Assembly: GCA_023393475.1 (NCBI GenBank)
Contig: JAEWLC010000020.1
Coordinates: 1 to 59,737 of the forward strand
Direction of reading: 5' to 3'
DNA: 59,737 bases
DNA from: Pseudomonadota bacterium
GTDB taxonomy: Bacteria > Pseudomonadota > Alphaproteobacteria > Rhizobiales > Devosiaceae
Shown here: positions 42,512 to 50,101 of the stretch, in pieces
Numbering within the stretch: the first letter of the stretch is position 1
How the letters are laid out: every line of letters starts with the position of its first letter
Program-made: the position numbers and the translations under genes
Notes under the pieces: generated by a model
The model's input: the letters and a program-made list of their open reading frames with translations, nothing else
The model's database searches: none
Told to the model about the DNA's origin: nothing

Positions 42512-43552
42512 CTAGGTCGTGAACCCCTGCTCGAACACCACCGGCAGCAGATGGTCGCGGCTGAGGAAGTGGCCGTCGCGCAGGCGATCGAGCATCGCGT
42601 GGCCGGCGCGCTCGCCCAGCTCATAGGCGGGCGACAGGATGGTAGTGAGGTGGGGGCGCGAGTAGCGGTGGGCATCGAAGCCGTTGAAGCCGACGACGCG
42701 CACCTGGGCCGGCACCGAGACGCCGCGATCGTTGAGCAGCAGCATCGCCGCGATGGCGATCGGATCGTTGGCGCCGATCACCGCGTCGGGGAGCGGATGG
42801 CTTTCGAGATAGGCGGCGAAGGCGGCCTGCACATCGGCAAAGGACTCGCTTTCGGCCGGCACGAGCGTCAGCCTGGCGGCGCCGCCCGATGCCGCGATGC
42901 TGTCCCTGATGCCCGCGGCACGGCGCTCGACGGCCGGCCAGCCCTGCTTGGGCGTGATCATCACCAGGTCGCCGGCGCGGCGGGCCAGCAGGTGATCGCC
43001 GACTAGCCTGCCGCCGCCCCGATCGTCCTGGCGGACACTGCAGACGTCGGGCAGGTCGGCGGCAAAATCCTCCTGGAACACGACCAGCGGCTGGTTGAGT
43101 TCGGCAAGCCGGTTGACCACCGCGGCGCGCTGCCCGGCCGGGCCGGCGATCATGGCGCAGAAGCCTCCGACCTCGTAGTTGCGGAGGATCATTGACTGCT
43201 CGAGCGCGCCGAAGGCCATGCCCTGTACGGTCATGGTGTAGTCCGCCCGGTTCAGCACGTTTGCGAGGCCGGCGATGACCTGGCAGGTGAAGAAATCGGC
43301 GAGGAAGGTCGGGGACTCATCGACGATGACCATGCCGATGGAGCGCTGCTCGGCGACGCGCAGGTTTCGCGCATTGGTGGAGCGCCGGTAGTTCAGCCGC
43401 TCGATCTCACGCTCGACGCGCTTGCGGGTGGCGGCGCTGACGAACTGCAGCCGCCCGTTGATGACGTTGGAGACCGTCATCGGCGACACTTCGGCGGCCT
43501 TTGCCACATCCTTGATGGTCGCGCGCGGCCTCGGTTTCTCGTCTATGCCCAC
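42512..43552 (-). CDS. LacI-family transcriptional regulator
   Basis: A 346-residue LacI-type repressor. The N-terminal helix-turn-helix reads ATIKDVAKAAEVSPMTVSNV and INGRLQFVSAATRKRV (about 11-46), with the hinge LNYRRSTNARNLR. The periplasmic-binding-like sensor starts SIGMVIVDESPTFLADFF. It most likely represses the downstream dehydratase-aldolase-ABC operon and itself, as both are preceded by the same palindrome. The effector is probably the imported sugar or a pathway intermediate. GTG start at 43552, seven bases after AGAGG. Out-of-frame ATGs lie just upstream. Confidence 0.9.
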   Translation of the reverse strand: MGIDEKPRPRATIKDVAKAAEVSPMTVSNVINGRLQFVSAATRKRVEREIERLNYRRSTNARNLRVAEQRSIGMVIVDESPTFLADFFTCQVIAGLANVLNRADYTMTVQGMAFGALEQSMILRNYEVGGFCAMIAGPAGQRAAVVNRLAELNQPLVVFQEDFAADLPDVCSVRQDDRGGGRLVGDHLLARRAGDLVMITPKQGWPAVERRAAGIRDSIAASGGAARLTLVPAESESFADVQAAFAAYLESHPLPDAVIGANDPIAIAAMLLLNDRGVSVPAQVRVVGFNGFDAHRYSRPHLTTILSPAYELGERAGHAMLDRLRDGHFLSRDHLLPVVFEQGFTT

Positions 43553-43578
43553 ACATCATCCTCTGCGTGCTTCAGGCC

Positions 43579-43592
43579 ATATATCGTTAAAC
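43579..43592. promoter_or_regulatory. Probable LacI-family operator before the regulator gene
   Basis: ATATATCGTTAAAC shares 11 of 14 bases with the palindrome at 42262-42275, including the CGTTAAA half. It lies 27 bases upstream of the regulator start, consistent with autoregulation. Confidence 0.5.
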
Positions 43593-43623
43593 AGAACACC
43601 GGCTCAAGAGCGCGCAGCAATCC

Positions 43624-44166
43624 TCACCAACGCCCCTCGTCAGACGCACAATATGCGATCTCCTCCGGGGTGGACGGGCGGCCGAGCGCTTCGTTGCGGC
43701 GCGGGTAGCGGCCGAAGCGGCGGAGCACGTCCTGGTGGGCTAGCTCGTACTGGACTCCCTCTTCGATGCCGAGCGCCTGATGCAGCCGCAGGCTCTCCTC
43801 GTGAATCACGAGCGATTCCGAATGCATGTAGGGCAGGTAGAAGAACATGCGCCGGTCATGCGGGATGGCAAGATCGTGGCCGCCCGCGACGGCCTCCTGG
43901 GCGAGGGTCAGGGCCATGGCATCGGAGGCAAAGGCCTTTGGAGTGCCGCGGTGGATCTGGCGGGAGAACTGATCGAGCAGGATGATCTCGGCAAGGCGGC
44001 CATCGGGGGTCGCGCGCCAGCGCCACGCTTCGCCGCGGGCGACGGCGGCGTGGGTTTCACCGAACCGGTCGGCGCAGAGGGCATCGAAGGCGGGACCGCC
44101 GCCGAACCACTGCTCGCGCCCGTGGTCGACGAACCAGAAGGTGAGGACGTCTTCGGCGGTGTGCAT
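43624..44166 (-). CDS. DUF924 family protein
   Basis: A 180-residue DUF924 protein, all-helical and TPR-like. It begins TAEDVLTFWFVDHGREQWFG and contains EIILLDQFSRQIHRGTPKAF, MFFYLPYMHSESLVIHEESL and VLRRFGRYPRRNEALGRPST, the family's conserved blocks. The function is unknown. The start at ATG 44166 gives the usual N-terminus. The frame runs on to 44244 but with basic low-complexity sequence. It is on the same strand as the LacI gene but 71 bases upstream of it, and an operon is not clear. Confidence 0.88.
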   Translation of the reverse strand: MHTAEDVLTFWFVDHGREQWFGGGPAFDALCADRFGETHAAVARGEAWRWRATPDGRLAEIILLDQFSRQIHRGTPKAFASDAMALTLAQEAVAGGHDLAIPHDRRMFFYLPYMHSESLVIHEESLRLHQALGIEEGVQYELAHQDVLRRFGRYPRRNEALGRPSTPEEIAYCASDEGRW

Positions 44167-44254
44167 GGGCGAGCGGCCTCCGAGGTAGCGGCCCGGCTCC
44201 CCGGGCCTTCGCCTCTTCCTCCCATGCTCGCGGCCGAATGTCACCCGGCCACTT

Positions 44255-44289
44255 CTTGCCCCGGCCGGGGAAGGATCGGCCGGGGCAAG
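44255..44289 (-). terminator. Long hairpin after the small exported protein gene
   Basis: A 13-bp perfect stem (44255-44267 with 44277-44289) with a 9-base loop begins 16 bases after the stop of the gene ending at 44305. No T run follows, so it may be a Rho-assisted end or an mRNA 3' stabiliser. Confidence 0.5.
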
Positions 44290-44304
44290 GCACGGCAGCC
44301 GGTC

Positions 44305-44655
44305 TTACATCTTTTCTTCCTTGATCGGCGTGCGGCTGACGATCTCGCGGTCGCAGGCGTCATAGGTGATGTAGTAGGGCACGAAGACGTGCTGGTTGTT
44401 CTTCTTCTTGGCCGAGAACAGGTAGATGCCCTCCTCGGCTTCCTTCTCGAGCTTCTCGATCATCTTGTAGTTCCGCTTCTTGAGGAACCGGATCGCCTGC
44501 CTGACGCTCTGGCAGTCGTAGTCGTCATAGTCGTGATCCTCGAAGATGAGCTTGCCGTTCCTCTCCTCGGCAATGGCCGGAGCCGAGACGGCGACGAGGG
44601 AGAGTGCGACGGCGGCAAAGGCCGGGCGGGCGATAGCGTTCAGACGTTCAAACAT
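44305..44655 (-). CDS. Small exported protein of unknown function
   Basis: A 116-residue protein with a clear signal peptide (about residues 1-29, ending SAPAIAEE). The mature part is charged: an acidic stretch DHDYDDYDCQSVRQAIRFLK, then KKRNYKMIEKLEKEAEEGIY, and a strand-rich end with FVPYYITYDACDREIVSRT. Two cysteines (in DYDC and DACD) could form a disulfide in the periplasm. The length and helix-then-strand order recall PepSY-like domains, but I cannot assign a family. ATG 44655 has GGAG about six bases upstream; ATG 44667 is an alternative. Confidence 0.7.
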   Translation of the reverse strand: MFERLNAIARPAFAAVALSLVAVSAPAIAEERNGKLIFEDHDYDDYDCQSVRQAIRFLKKRNYKMIEKLEKEAEEGIYLFSAKKKNNQHVFVPYYITYDACDREIVSRTPIKEEKM

Positions 44656-44931
44656 ATTCCACTCCATGTGGCAGGCTCCGTTGCCTGCTGGTGGCGTGGA
44701 AGTAGCGCGGGCCGACTGAACCGATCCGGACGGCCAAGTTCAACTGGCATTCATAAGTCGTCATATGACTTGAGTAAGCATGCGACGGCTGCGTTGGTTG
44801 TTTCGGTCGGCGGATGGGGCGCGTGCTGGTGGGTTCGCGCGCGTGGCGTTCACTCGTCCTTTGTCATTGTCGGCGAGATTGCTGTGCGAGACATCGCGCC
44901 CCCGGTAACGGGGGGTGCACAGGAGAACGCA

Positions 44932-45144
44932 ATGCGGCTGGTAAAGCTCGATACGCCCGAAGGCAGCCTCTACATCAACCCCGAGCATGTCGTGGCGATC
45001 GTAAAGGGCCTGCGCGACACCAAGATCGACACCGTCTCCGGCACGCATGTGGTGAAGGACCCGCCGGAAGTGGTGGCGCGCCTGCTCGGCATGGAAGAGA
45101 TCGAACTCGACGTGACGCCGAGCCGGATGATCAACCGGGGCTGA
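44932..45144 (+). CDS. FlbD-like small protein
   Basis: A 70-residue protein that reads RLVKLDTPEGSLYINPEHVV followed by AIVKGLRDTKIDTVSGTHVV and DPPEVVARLLGMEE. The layout of two strands, a turn, a strand and a short helix resembles the small FlbD/PF06289 family. No flagellar gene is near, so only the fold is suggested. AGGAG at 44921-44925 precedes the ATG at 44932 by six bases, which is good support that it is translated. Upstream in-frame extension (to 43780) is a shadow. It stands alone between divergent and convergent genes. Confidence 0.68.
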   Translation: MRLVKLDTPEGSLYINPEHVVAIVKGLRDTKIDTVSGTHVVKDPPEVVARLLGMEEIELDVTPSRMINRG

Positions 45145-45167
45145 CGGTGGCGGGGTAAGGGTGGCGC

Positions 45168-45235
45168 GCGCGGCCCCACCTTCGTCCGACCTTCGGCCAC
45201 CTTCCCCCATCGAGGGAGAAGGCCTGACTGCGGAC
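45168..45235. repeat. Palindromic repeat, second family (partial copy)
   Basis: The stretch reads as a degenerate copy of the element near 52868 and 54997: GTCCGACCTTCGGCCACC, then CTTCCCCCATCGAGGGAGAA. It lies between convergent genes. Similar elements are common in rhizobial intergenic regions. Confidence 0.6.
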
Positions 45236-45244
45236 TCGTGATGC

Positions 45245-46246
45245 CTAGACCGTCACGATAGCCTTGATGAGGCCGGTGCGGTCGTGGGCCCAGGCGGGCA
45301 TGTTGTTGGGCACTTCGTCCAGCGTCGTGGCATGGGTCGCGAGGCGGTCGGTGGCGATCTTGCCTGACAGCATCGAGGCCATGACGTGCTCGAAATCGGC
45401 CTTCTGGGCGTTGCGCGAGGCGCGGATGGTGAGTTCGCGCCGGTGCACTTCGCTGTCGGGGAAGACGAGATCGCCCTTGATGACGCCGACCAGGGTGTAG
45501 GCGCCGCCGTTGCGGGTGTGGAAGATCGAGGCGTTCATGGCCTTGATCGAGCCGGTGGAATCGAACACGGCGTCGAAGCCGGTCTTTTTGCGATTGGCGA
45601 ACTCGGCCCCTTCGAGATCGGCCGGCGCGAAGATGGTGAAGCCGAGCGCGCGCGTCGCCTCGATCTTGTCGGGCGCGGCGTCGACGACGGTGACATCGGC
45701 GCCGGCGATCCGCGCGAAATAGGCAACGCCGAGCCCGATCGGGCCGGAGCCGACTACCAGGGCGCGGGCGCCGGGCTTGACCTCGGTGGTGCGGCGAGTG
45801 GCATGCGCGCCGATGGCGAGGAACTCCACCATCGCTGCGTCGCGCAGGCTCATGTCGCCGGCCGGGTAGAGGTTGGCGGCGGGCATGACGATCTCTTCGG
45901 CCATGCCGCCGGGAGCGTGGACGCCGACCACCTTCAGCGTCTCGCAGCAGTTGGTCTTGCCCTCGAGGCACGCGGGGCACTCGCCGCAGGTGAGATAGGG
46001 GTTGATGACGACGTTCTCGCCGGCCTTGAGGCTCGACCCGTTCGGATCGACCACGGTGCCGCTCAGCTCGTGGCCGATTACGCGCGGATACTCGAAGTAC
46101 GGGAAGTTGCCTTCGAAGATGTGATAGTCGGTGCCGCAGATGCCGATATGCCTGACGGCGACGCGCACCCAGCCCGGCTTCAGTTCCGGGCGCGGAATTT
46201 CGATCAGCGCCAGCTGGTTCGGCGCGACGCAGGATATCGCTCGCAT
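45245..46246 (-). CDS. Zinc-binding alcohol dehydrogenase (RspB/L-galactonate oxidoreductase-like)
   Basis: A 333-residue medium-chain zinc dehydrogenase. Catalytic zinc ligands are Cys37 (HIGICGTDYH) and His59-Glu60 (VIGHELSG). The structural zinc cysteines are in YLTCGECPACLEGKTNCC (87, 90, 93, 101). The NAD site is ALVVGSGPIGLGVAYFARIA. The pattern is closest to the RspB/YjjN and sorbitol-dehydrogenase-like group, which oxidises polyols or sugar acids. ATG at 46246. A 16-base palindrome lies about 42 bases upstream and recurs before the MFS gene at 51641. The substrate is not readable. Confidence 0.87.
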   Translation of the reverse strand: MRAISCVAPNQLALIEIPRPELKPGWVRVAVRHIGICGTDYHIFEGNFPYFEYPRVIGHELSGTVVDPNGSSLKAGENVVINPYLTCGECPACLEGKTNCCETLKVVGVHAPGGMAEEIVMPAANLYPAGDMSLRDAAMVEFLAIGAHATRRTTEVKPGARALVVGSGPIGLGVAYFARIAGADVTVVDAAPDKIEATRALGFTIFAPADLEGAEFANRKKTGFDAVFDSTGSIKAMNASIFHTRNGGAYTLVGVIKGDLVFPDSEVHRRELTIRASRNAQKADFEHVMASMLSGKIATDRLATHATTLDEVPNNMPAWAHDRTGLIKAIVTV

Positions 46247-46287
46247 GGGGTCCCCCTTGTTCGTTGGCCGGGATCATAGCGTCGCGC

Positions 46288-46303
46288 AACTAACATGCTA
46301 GTC
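46288..46303. promoter_or_regulatory. Palindromic element shared with the MFS gene upstream region (copy A)
   Basis: AACTAACATGCTAGTC is a near-perfect palindrome preceded by GCGC. The 20-base block 46284-46303 matches 51567-51586 at 17 of 20 positions. It lies between the divergent zinc dehydrogenase and threonine aldolase genes, an operator-like place. Confidence 0.5.
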
Positions 46304-46391
46304 GCCAAATAGCGCAATCGGGTGCGCCCTGACCGGGACATGCCGTCCGACCGCGTGCTAGGAGCGAGCGACATTTCGTGGGGACAATGCG

Positions 46392-47432
46392 TTGAACTTT
46401 GCGAGCGACAACTGGGCCGGCGCGACGCCCGAAGTGATGGCGGCGCTGGCCGCTGCGAATAGCGGGCCGGCCCCCGCCTATGGCAGCGATCTGCTGACGG
46501 TGCGGGTCACAGAACTGTTCAGCGAAGTGTTCGAGACTGCGGTCGAGGTCTGGTTCACGGCGACCGGCACTGCCTCCAATTCGCTGGGGCTGGCTGCGCT
46601 GAGCCGCCCCGGTGGGGTCGTGTTCTGCGCACGGGACGCACATGTCCAGAGCGACGAGAGCGGGGCGACGGAGTTCCAGTCGGGCGGCATGAAGCTGATC
46701 GACGTCGCGAGCCCCCTCGGCCGGATCGATGCGGGGGCATTCGCCGCGGCGCTGGCGCGACATCCGGCGGGCGGGCGGAGCGTGCCGGTGGCGCTCAGCC
46801 TCACCAACGCAACCGAATGGGGCACGGTTTACCCGGTGGCGGCGGTTGCCGAACTGTCGCGCCTCGCCAGGGCGCGCGGGCTCGCGGTCCACATGGATGG
46901 CGCGCGCTTCGGCAATGCAGTGGCTTCGCTGGGCGTGACGCCGGCAGAGATCACCTGGAAGGCAGGGGTGGATTTCCTGTCCTTCGGCGGCACCAAGAAT
47001 GGCTGCTGGGCGGCGGAGGCGATCGTCTGCTTCCGGCCAGGCCTCTTTTCCGACATGGAGCAGCGCCGGCAGCGGGCAGGACATACATTCTCGAAATCGC
47101 GGTTCATCGCGGCGCAGTTCGAGGGCTATCTCAGCGGCGGAAACTGGCTGCGCTGGGCGCGGGCGGCCAACGCGCGCTCGGAGCAGTTGCGGATCGGGCT
47201 GCGCGGCGACGGGCCGGCGCGGCTAGCCTGGGACAACACCGCGAACGAGGTGTTCGCTGTGCTGCCGAAGGCCGCAATCGCGCGGGTGCGGGAAGCGGGC
47301 GGTTCGCTCTACGAGTGGCCGGCCGAGGGGACCGGGGTCGCCCTGTCGGCGGATGAGGAGATTGTCCGGCTGGTGACGAACTGGGCCACGACCGAGGCCG
47401 AAGTGGCCCGGTTCCTCGAGCTGGTTCGGTAG
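46392..47432 (+). CDS. ltaE: Low-specificity L-threonine aldolase
   Basis: A 346-residue fold-type I PLP enzyme of the threonine aldolase/beta-eliminating lyase family. It starts NFASDNWAGATPEVMAALAA and shows the PLP stacking region WFTATGTASNSLGLAALSRP, the PLP Asp in VHMDGARFGNAVASLG, and the Schiff-base Lys in FLSFGGTKNGCWAAEAIV (about Lys202). It splits L-threonine or L-allo-threonine to glycine and acetaldehyde. The start is a TTG at 46392, seven bases after GGGGAC. The overlapping ATG at 46387 is out of frame and closes at once. It is divergent from the zinc dehydrogenase gene. Confidence 0.88.
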   Translation: MNFASDNWAGATPEVMAALAAANSGPAPAYGSDLLTVRVTELFSEVFETAVEVWFTATGTASNSLGLAALSRPGGVVFCARDAHVQSDESGATEFQSGGMKLIDVASPLGRIDAGAFAAALARHPAGGRSVPVALSLTNATEWGTVYPVAAVAELSRLARARGLAVHMDGARFGNAVASLGVTPAEITWKAGVDFLSFGGTKNGCWAAEAIVCFRPGLFSDMEQRRQRAGHTFSKSRFIAAQFEGYLSGGNWLRWARAANARSEQLRIGLRGDGPARLAWDNTANEVFAVLPKAAIARVREAGGSLYEWPAEGTGVALSADEEIVRLVTNWATTEAEVARFLELVR

Positions 47433-47451
47433 GACCATCCGGCACAGCGCC

Positions 47452-47539
47452 CTCAGTCGTCATCCGCGGGCTTGACCCGCGGACCCATGGGATATCGCAG
47501 ATATCGCTGGGTCCCCGGGTCTTCGCCCGGGGATGACGG
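47452..47539. repeat. Mosaic palindromic intergenic repeat, copy 3 (inverted)
   Basis: The reverse complement of copies 1 and 2, with the same two palindromes and GTCATC/GATGAC ends, starting 20 bases after the ltaE stop. The centre differs (GATATCGCAGATATC, itself nearly palindromic). It may end ltaE transcription. Confidence 0.85.
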
Positions 47540-47628
47540 TGGGTGGGGGCGAGGCCGGTTCGCGTTGTTGCGCTCTGGGCTCGTTCCGCGCACTCGGCTT
47601 GCTGCCCACGGTCCGGCCCCACACTCGG

Positions 47629-47698
47629 TGTCATCCCGGATCCACCTCTCGGGCTGGTGCGGGCGGTGAGCTAGATCCCAGCCTTCGCTGGGATGACA
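47629..47698. repeat. Second palindromic repeat, different family
   Basis: Outer ends TGTCATCCC (47629-47637) and GGGATGACA (47690-47698) are perfect inverted repeats. Inside, TCCCAGCCTTCGCTGGGA forms its own hairpin. It shares the GTCATC/GATGAC tips with the copies at 47452 and elsewhere but has a different core. It lies in the 412-base gap between ltaE and the GntR gene. Confidence 0.65.
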
Positions 47699-47792
47699 GC
47701 CGGTGGGAGTGGGACGAGGGTGATCGCCACAAGTTTTCATTATAATTGCCAATGGCTTAGCTGCAAGCGCCGATCGCGGCTCGCGATTTCGG

Positions 47793-47832
47793 TTGCGCGA
47801 TAGTTTTAGTGTGCTACATAACTAGCACACTA
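47793..47832 (+). promoter_or_regulatory. Promoter and perfect inverted-repeat operator of the GntR-ABC operon
   Basis: TAGTGTGCTA (47807-47816) and TAGCACACTA (47823-47832) form a perfect 10-bp inverted repeat with a 6-base spacer. It covers a probable -10 (TACATA, 47815-47820) positioned 16 bases after TTGCGC (47793-47798). This form, AGTGT...ACACT, suits YtrA-type GntR repressors and suggests autoregulation. It ends 13 bases before the regulator ATG. Confidence 0.78.
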
Positions 47833-47845
47833 CCAAGGCGAATGA

Positions 47846-48205
47846 ATGAGCCAGTTCAACGATAGCCAGCCGATCTTCGTGCAGATCAGCGAAAGGATTG
47901 CGGACATGATCCTCAGCCAGACGGCGAAGGAAGGCGAGGCGTTGCCATCGGTGCGCCAGATCGCCGGCGAGCTCAGCGTGAACCCGCTGACCGTGACACG
48001 GGCGTTCCAGTCGCTCGTCGACATCGGCGCGGTCGAGTCGCGCCGCGGCATGGGCATGTATGTGGCCGAGGGCGGGCGCGAGAAGCTGCTCGCCCATGAG
48101 CGGCAGAAATTCCTTTCCGAGGAGTGGCCGCGCGTCGTCGCACGCATCGGCGCCCTTGGACTCGAGATCGAACAGTTGCTGAAACAAGGCGGTAAAGATG
48201 AATGA
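47846..48205 (+). CDS. GntR-family regulator, YtrA subfamily
   Basis: A 119-residue YtrA-type regulator. The N-terminal winged helix has PIFVQISERIADMILSQTAK, GEALPSVRQIAGELSVNPLT and VTRAFQSLVDIGAVESRRG with MGMYV. It is followed only by a short helical tail of about 45 residues for dimerisation, not a ligand domain. Such regulators control linked ABC exporters and bind an inverted repeat at their own promoter, as seen here just upstream. Its end overlaps the ABC ATPase start by eight bases, so the three genes form one operon. Confidence 0.92.
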   Translation: MSQFNDSQPIFVQISERIADMILSQTAKEGEALPSVRQIAGELSVNPLTVTRAFQSLVDIGAVESRRGMGMYVAEGGREKLLAHERQKFLSEEWPRVVARIGALGLEIEQLLKQGGKDE

Positions 48206-49079
48206 TCTGGCTCAAACCACGCCTGCTCCGATCGTCTCGGCGCGCGGCCTCCGCAAGCATTTCGGCCGCACCGAAATCCTCCACGGGCTCGATTTCGACA
48301 TCCCGCCCGGACGCATCTACGGCCTCGTCGGGCACAATGGAGCCGGCAAGACCACCACGCTGAACGCCCTGCTCGGCCTCACCTCCTATGAGGGTACCGT
48401 GCGGGTGCTGGGCGAGGATCCGTATCAGAAGCGCGCCAGGCTGATGGAGAACGTCGCGTTCATCTCCGATGTCGCGAGCCTGCCTCGGTTCCTCAGGGTG
48501 CGGGAGCTGTTCGCACTCCTCACCAACATCCATCCGAGCTTCGACCAGCAGAAGGCGCGCGGTTTTCTCGACGGCACCGACGTGAAGATGGATGCCAAGA
48601 TCAAGAACCTCTCGAAGGGCATGATCGCGCAACTCCACCTCGCCGTGGTGATGGCGATCAACGCCAAGCTGCTGGTGCTCGACGAGCCGACGCTCGGGCT
48701 CGACATCACCTATCGCAAACGCTTCTACCGGCGGCTGCTCGAAGACTACATGACCGAGGAGCGTACGCTGCTGATCACCACCCATCAGGTGGACGAGATC
48801 GAGTTCATGCTCAGTGACATCATGTTCATCCGCGAGGGCGAGCTGATCCTTCACATGCAGATGGAGACGGTGGCGACCAAGTTCAGCCAGGTCGTGGTGA
48901 AGCCCGACCAGGTGGCAGCGGCGACGGCGCTCGGCCCGATCTATTCGGAGACCCGGTTCGGGCAGACGGCGATGGTGTTCGACGGCGTCGACCGCGAAGA
49001 CCTCGGCCAGTTCGGCGAGGTGTCGACACCCAGCCTCAGCGACCTCTTCGTCGCCCTCATGCAGCGCGGTGCCAAATGA
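48198..49079 (+). CDS. ABC transporter ATP-binding protein (YtrB-like)
   Basis: A 293-residue ABC ATPase of the exporter type. It has Walker A LVGHNGAGKTTT (about 46-57), Q-loop region SDVASLPRFLRVRELFALL, signature NLSKGMIAQLHLAV, Walker B LLVLDEPTLGLD and switch His in LLITTHQVDEIE. The C-terminal 70 residues are a separate small domain without a known motif. With the membrane protein downstream (ATGA overlap) it forms an efflux or lipid/cell-envelope stress ABC system under the YtrA-type regulator. Confidence 0.9.
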   Translation: MNDLAQTTPAPIVSARGLRKHFGRTEILHGLDFDIPPGRIYGLVGHNGAGKTTTLNALLGLTSYEGTVRVLGEDPYQKRARLMENVAFISDVASLPRFLRVRELFALLTNIHPSFDQQKARGFLDGTDVKMDAKIKNLSKGMIAQLHLAVVMAINAKLLVLDEPTLGLDITYRKRFYRRLLEDYMTEERTLLITTHQVDEIEFMLSDIMFIREGELILHMQMETVATKFSQVVVKPDQVAAATALGPIYSETRFGQTAMVFDGVDREDLGQFGEVSTPSLSDLFVALMQRGAK

Positions 49080-49957
49080 AATCGATGGTTGCCCTGATCA
49101 AGCGCGAGTTCATCGAGCACAAGGGAGCATTCCTTTATGCGCCTGGGATCATCATCGTGATCCTGGCGCTGATGCTGGGCGGCACGCTGATGTCGAACCG
49201 GTTCCAGGTGGCCTATCAGGTTGGTGCGCCGTCGGCGCTCAAGTTCTTCGAGTTCGGCTTCCTCGGCATCTCGGTGCTGTGGTTCGTCTACCTGATGGCG
49301 ACGCTGTTCTTCTATTATGCCGATGCCTTCAACGCCGACCGGCGCAACAATGCCATGCTGTTCTGGAAGTCAATGCCGGTCACCGACTTCAAGGTCCTGG
49401 CGAGCAAGATGCTGGCCGGAATGACGATCTTTCCCGCGCTGGTGTTCGGCGCGCTGCTGGTCACTGCCGTGCTCGTCTACTTCACCACGTTGGCCGGCGT
49501 CGCGATCTTCCCGCGGCTGGTGCTGCCGGGGGTCGATGCGTTCCTTGTCAGCGCGTGGCACATCGTCAGCTTCGACGTCGTCTTCATCGTCCTCGCCCTG
49601 CTCTGGTATGCGCCGTTCTTCGCCTGGGTCGGGATGCTCTCGACCTTCGTCGGCCGCTGGTCGATACCGCTGGCCTTCCTGATCCCGGGGCTCGCAGGGC
49701 TGGCCGAGAACCTGATCTTCGACGGCCACGGGCCAGGCGGCGGATACATCCTCAACTTCCTCAAGGAGCGCTTCCGCTTCTACAGCGTCGAAGATGGACA
49801 TCTCTCGTGGGTCTTCGCCGAGGATGGCGTCAGCGGCGAGCTGCTGTCGGGCCTCCTCGCCTGGATAGACTGGCCGCAGCTGGTGGGCGGGCTGATCGTC
49901 GCGGCGCTGATGGTCTACGCGGCCAGCGAGTACCGGCGGCGGGTAGTGTCGACCTGA
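49076..49957 (+). CDS. ABC transporter membrane protein (ABC-2-like)
   Basis: A 293-residue integral membrane protein with about six hydrophobic segments: GIIIVILALMLGGTLM, LGISVLWFVYLMATLFFYYA, GALLVTAVLVYFTTLAGVAI, VVFIVLALLWYAPFFAWVGM, and two near the C-terminus. An N-terminal amphipathic helix (VALIKREFIEHKGAFLY) and the Asp-rich cytoplasmic loop (DAFNADRRNNAMLFWKSMPV) are typical of ABC-2 permeases. It is encoded with a four-base overlap after its ATPase. A long perfect palindrome follows the stop. Confidence 0.88.
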   Translation: MKSMVALIKREFIEHKGAFLYAPGIIIVILALMLGGTLMSNRFQVAYQVGAPSALKFFEFGFLGISVLWFVYLMATLFFYYADAFNADRRNNAMLFWKSMPVTDFKVLASKMLAGMTIFPALVFGALLVTAVLVYFTTLAGVAIFPRLVLPGVDAFLVSAWHIVSFDVVFIVLALLWYAPFFAWVGMLSTFVGRWSIPLAFLIPGLAGLAENLIFDGHGPGGGYILNFLKERFRFYSVEDGHLSWVFAEDGVSGELLSGLLAWIDWPQLVGGLIVAALMVYAASEYRRRVVST

Positions 49958-49970
49958 ACTGAACCGATGT

Positions 49971-49996
49971 GAATGCCGGCGATATCGCCGGCATTC
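49971..49996 (+). terminator. Perfect palindrome after the ABC operon
   Basis: A 26-base perfect palindrome centred on GATATC (arms GAATGCCGGCGAT) starts 13 bases after the permease stop and is followed by TTGCATTCTG. It is probably the operon terminator, although the T run is weak. Confidence 0.65.
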
Positions 49997-50101
49997 TTGC
50001 ATTCTGGTATCGACTGCATCCCCTGCGGGACCAATGGCCGTGCCTCGCGCTTCGGCCTATATCTTGGGCCAGCAAGTCAATTCCGCCGCGAGGGGCCCAT
50101 C

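Noticed and set aside
44755..44771. GTCATATGAC palindrome between the exported protein and the FlbD-like gene
   Set aside because: The perfect part is only ten bases and occurs once, so it is too weak to call an operator.
43780..45144. 454-codon plus-strand protein ending in the FlbD-like domain
   Set aside because: The upstream part lies antisense to the DUF924 and exported-protein genes and lacks motifs. AGGAG before ATG 44932 marks the real start.
30327..47698. Recurring palindromes as a CRISPR array
   Set aside because: Copies are kilobases apart, are inverted relative to each other and have no regular spacers or cas genes.
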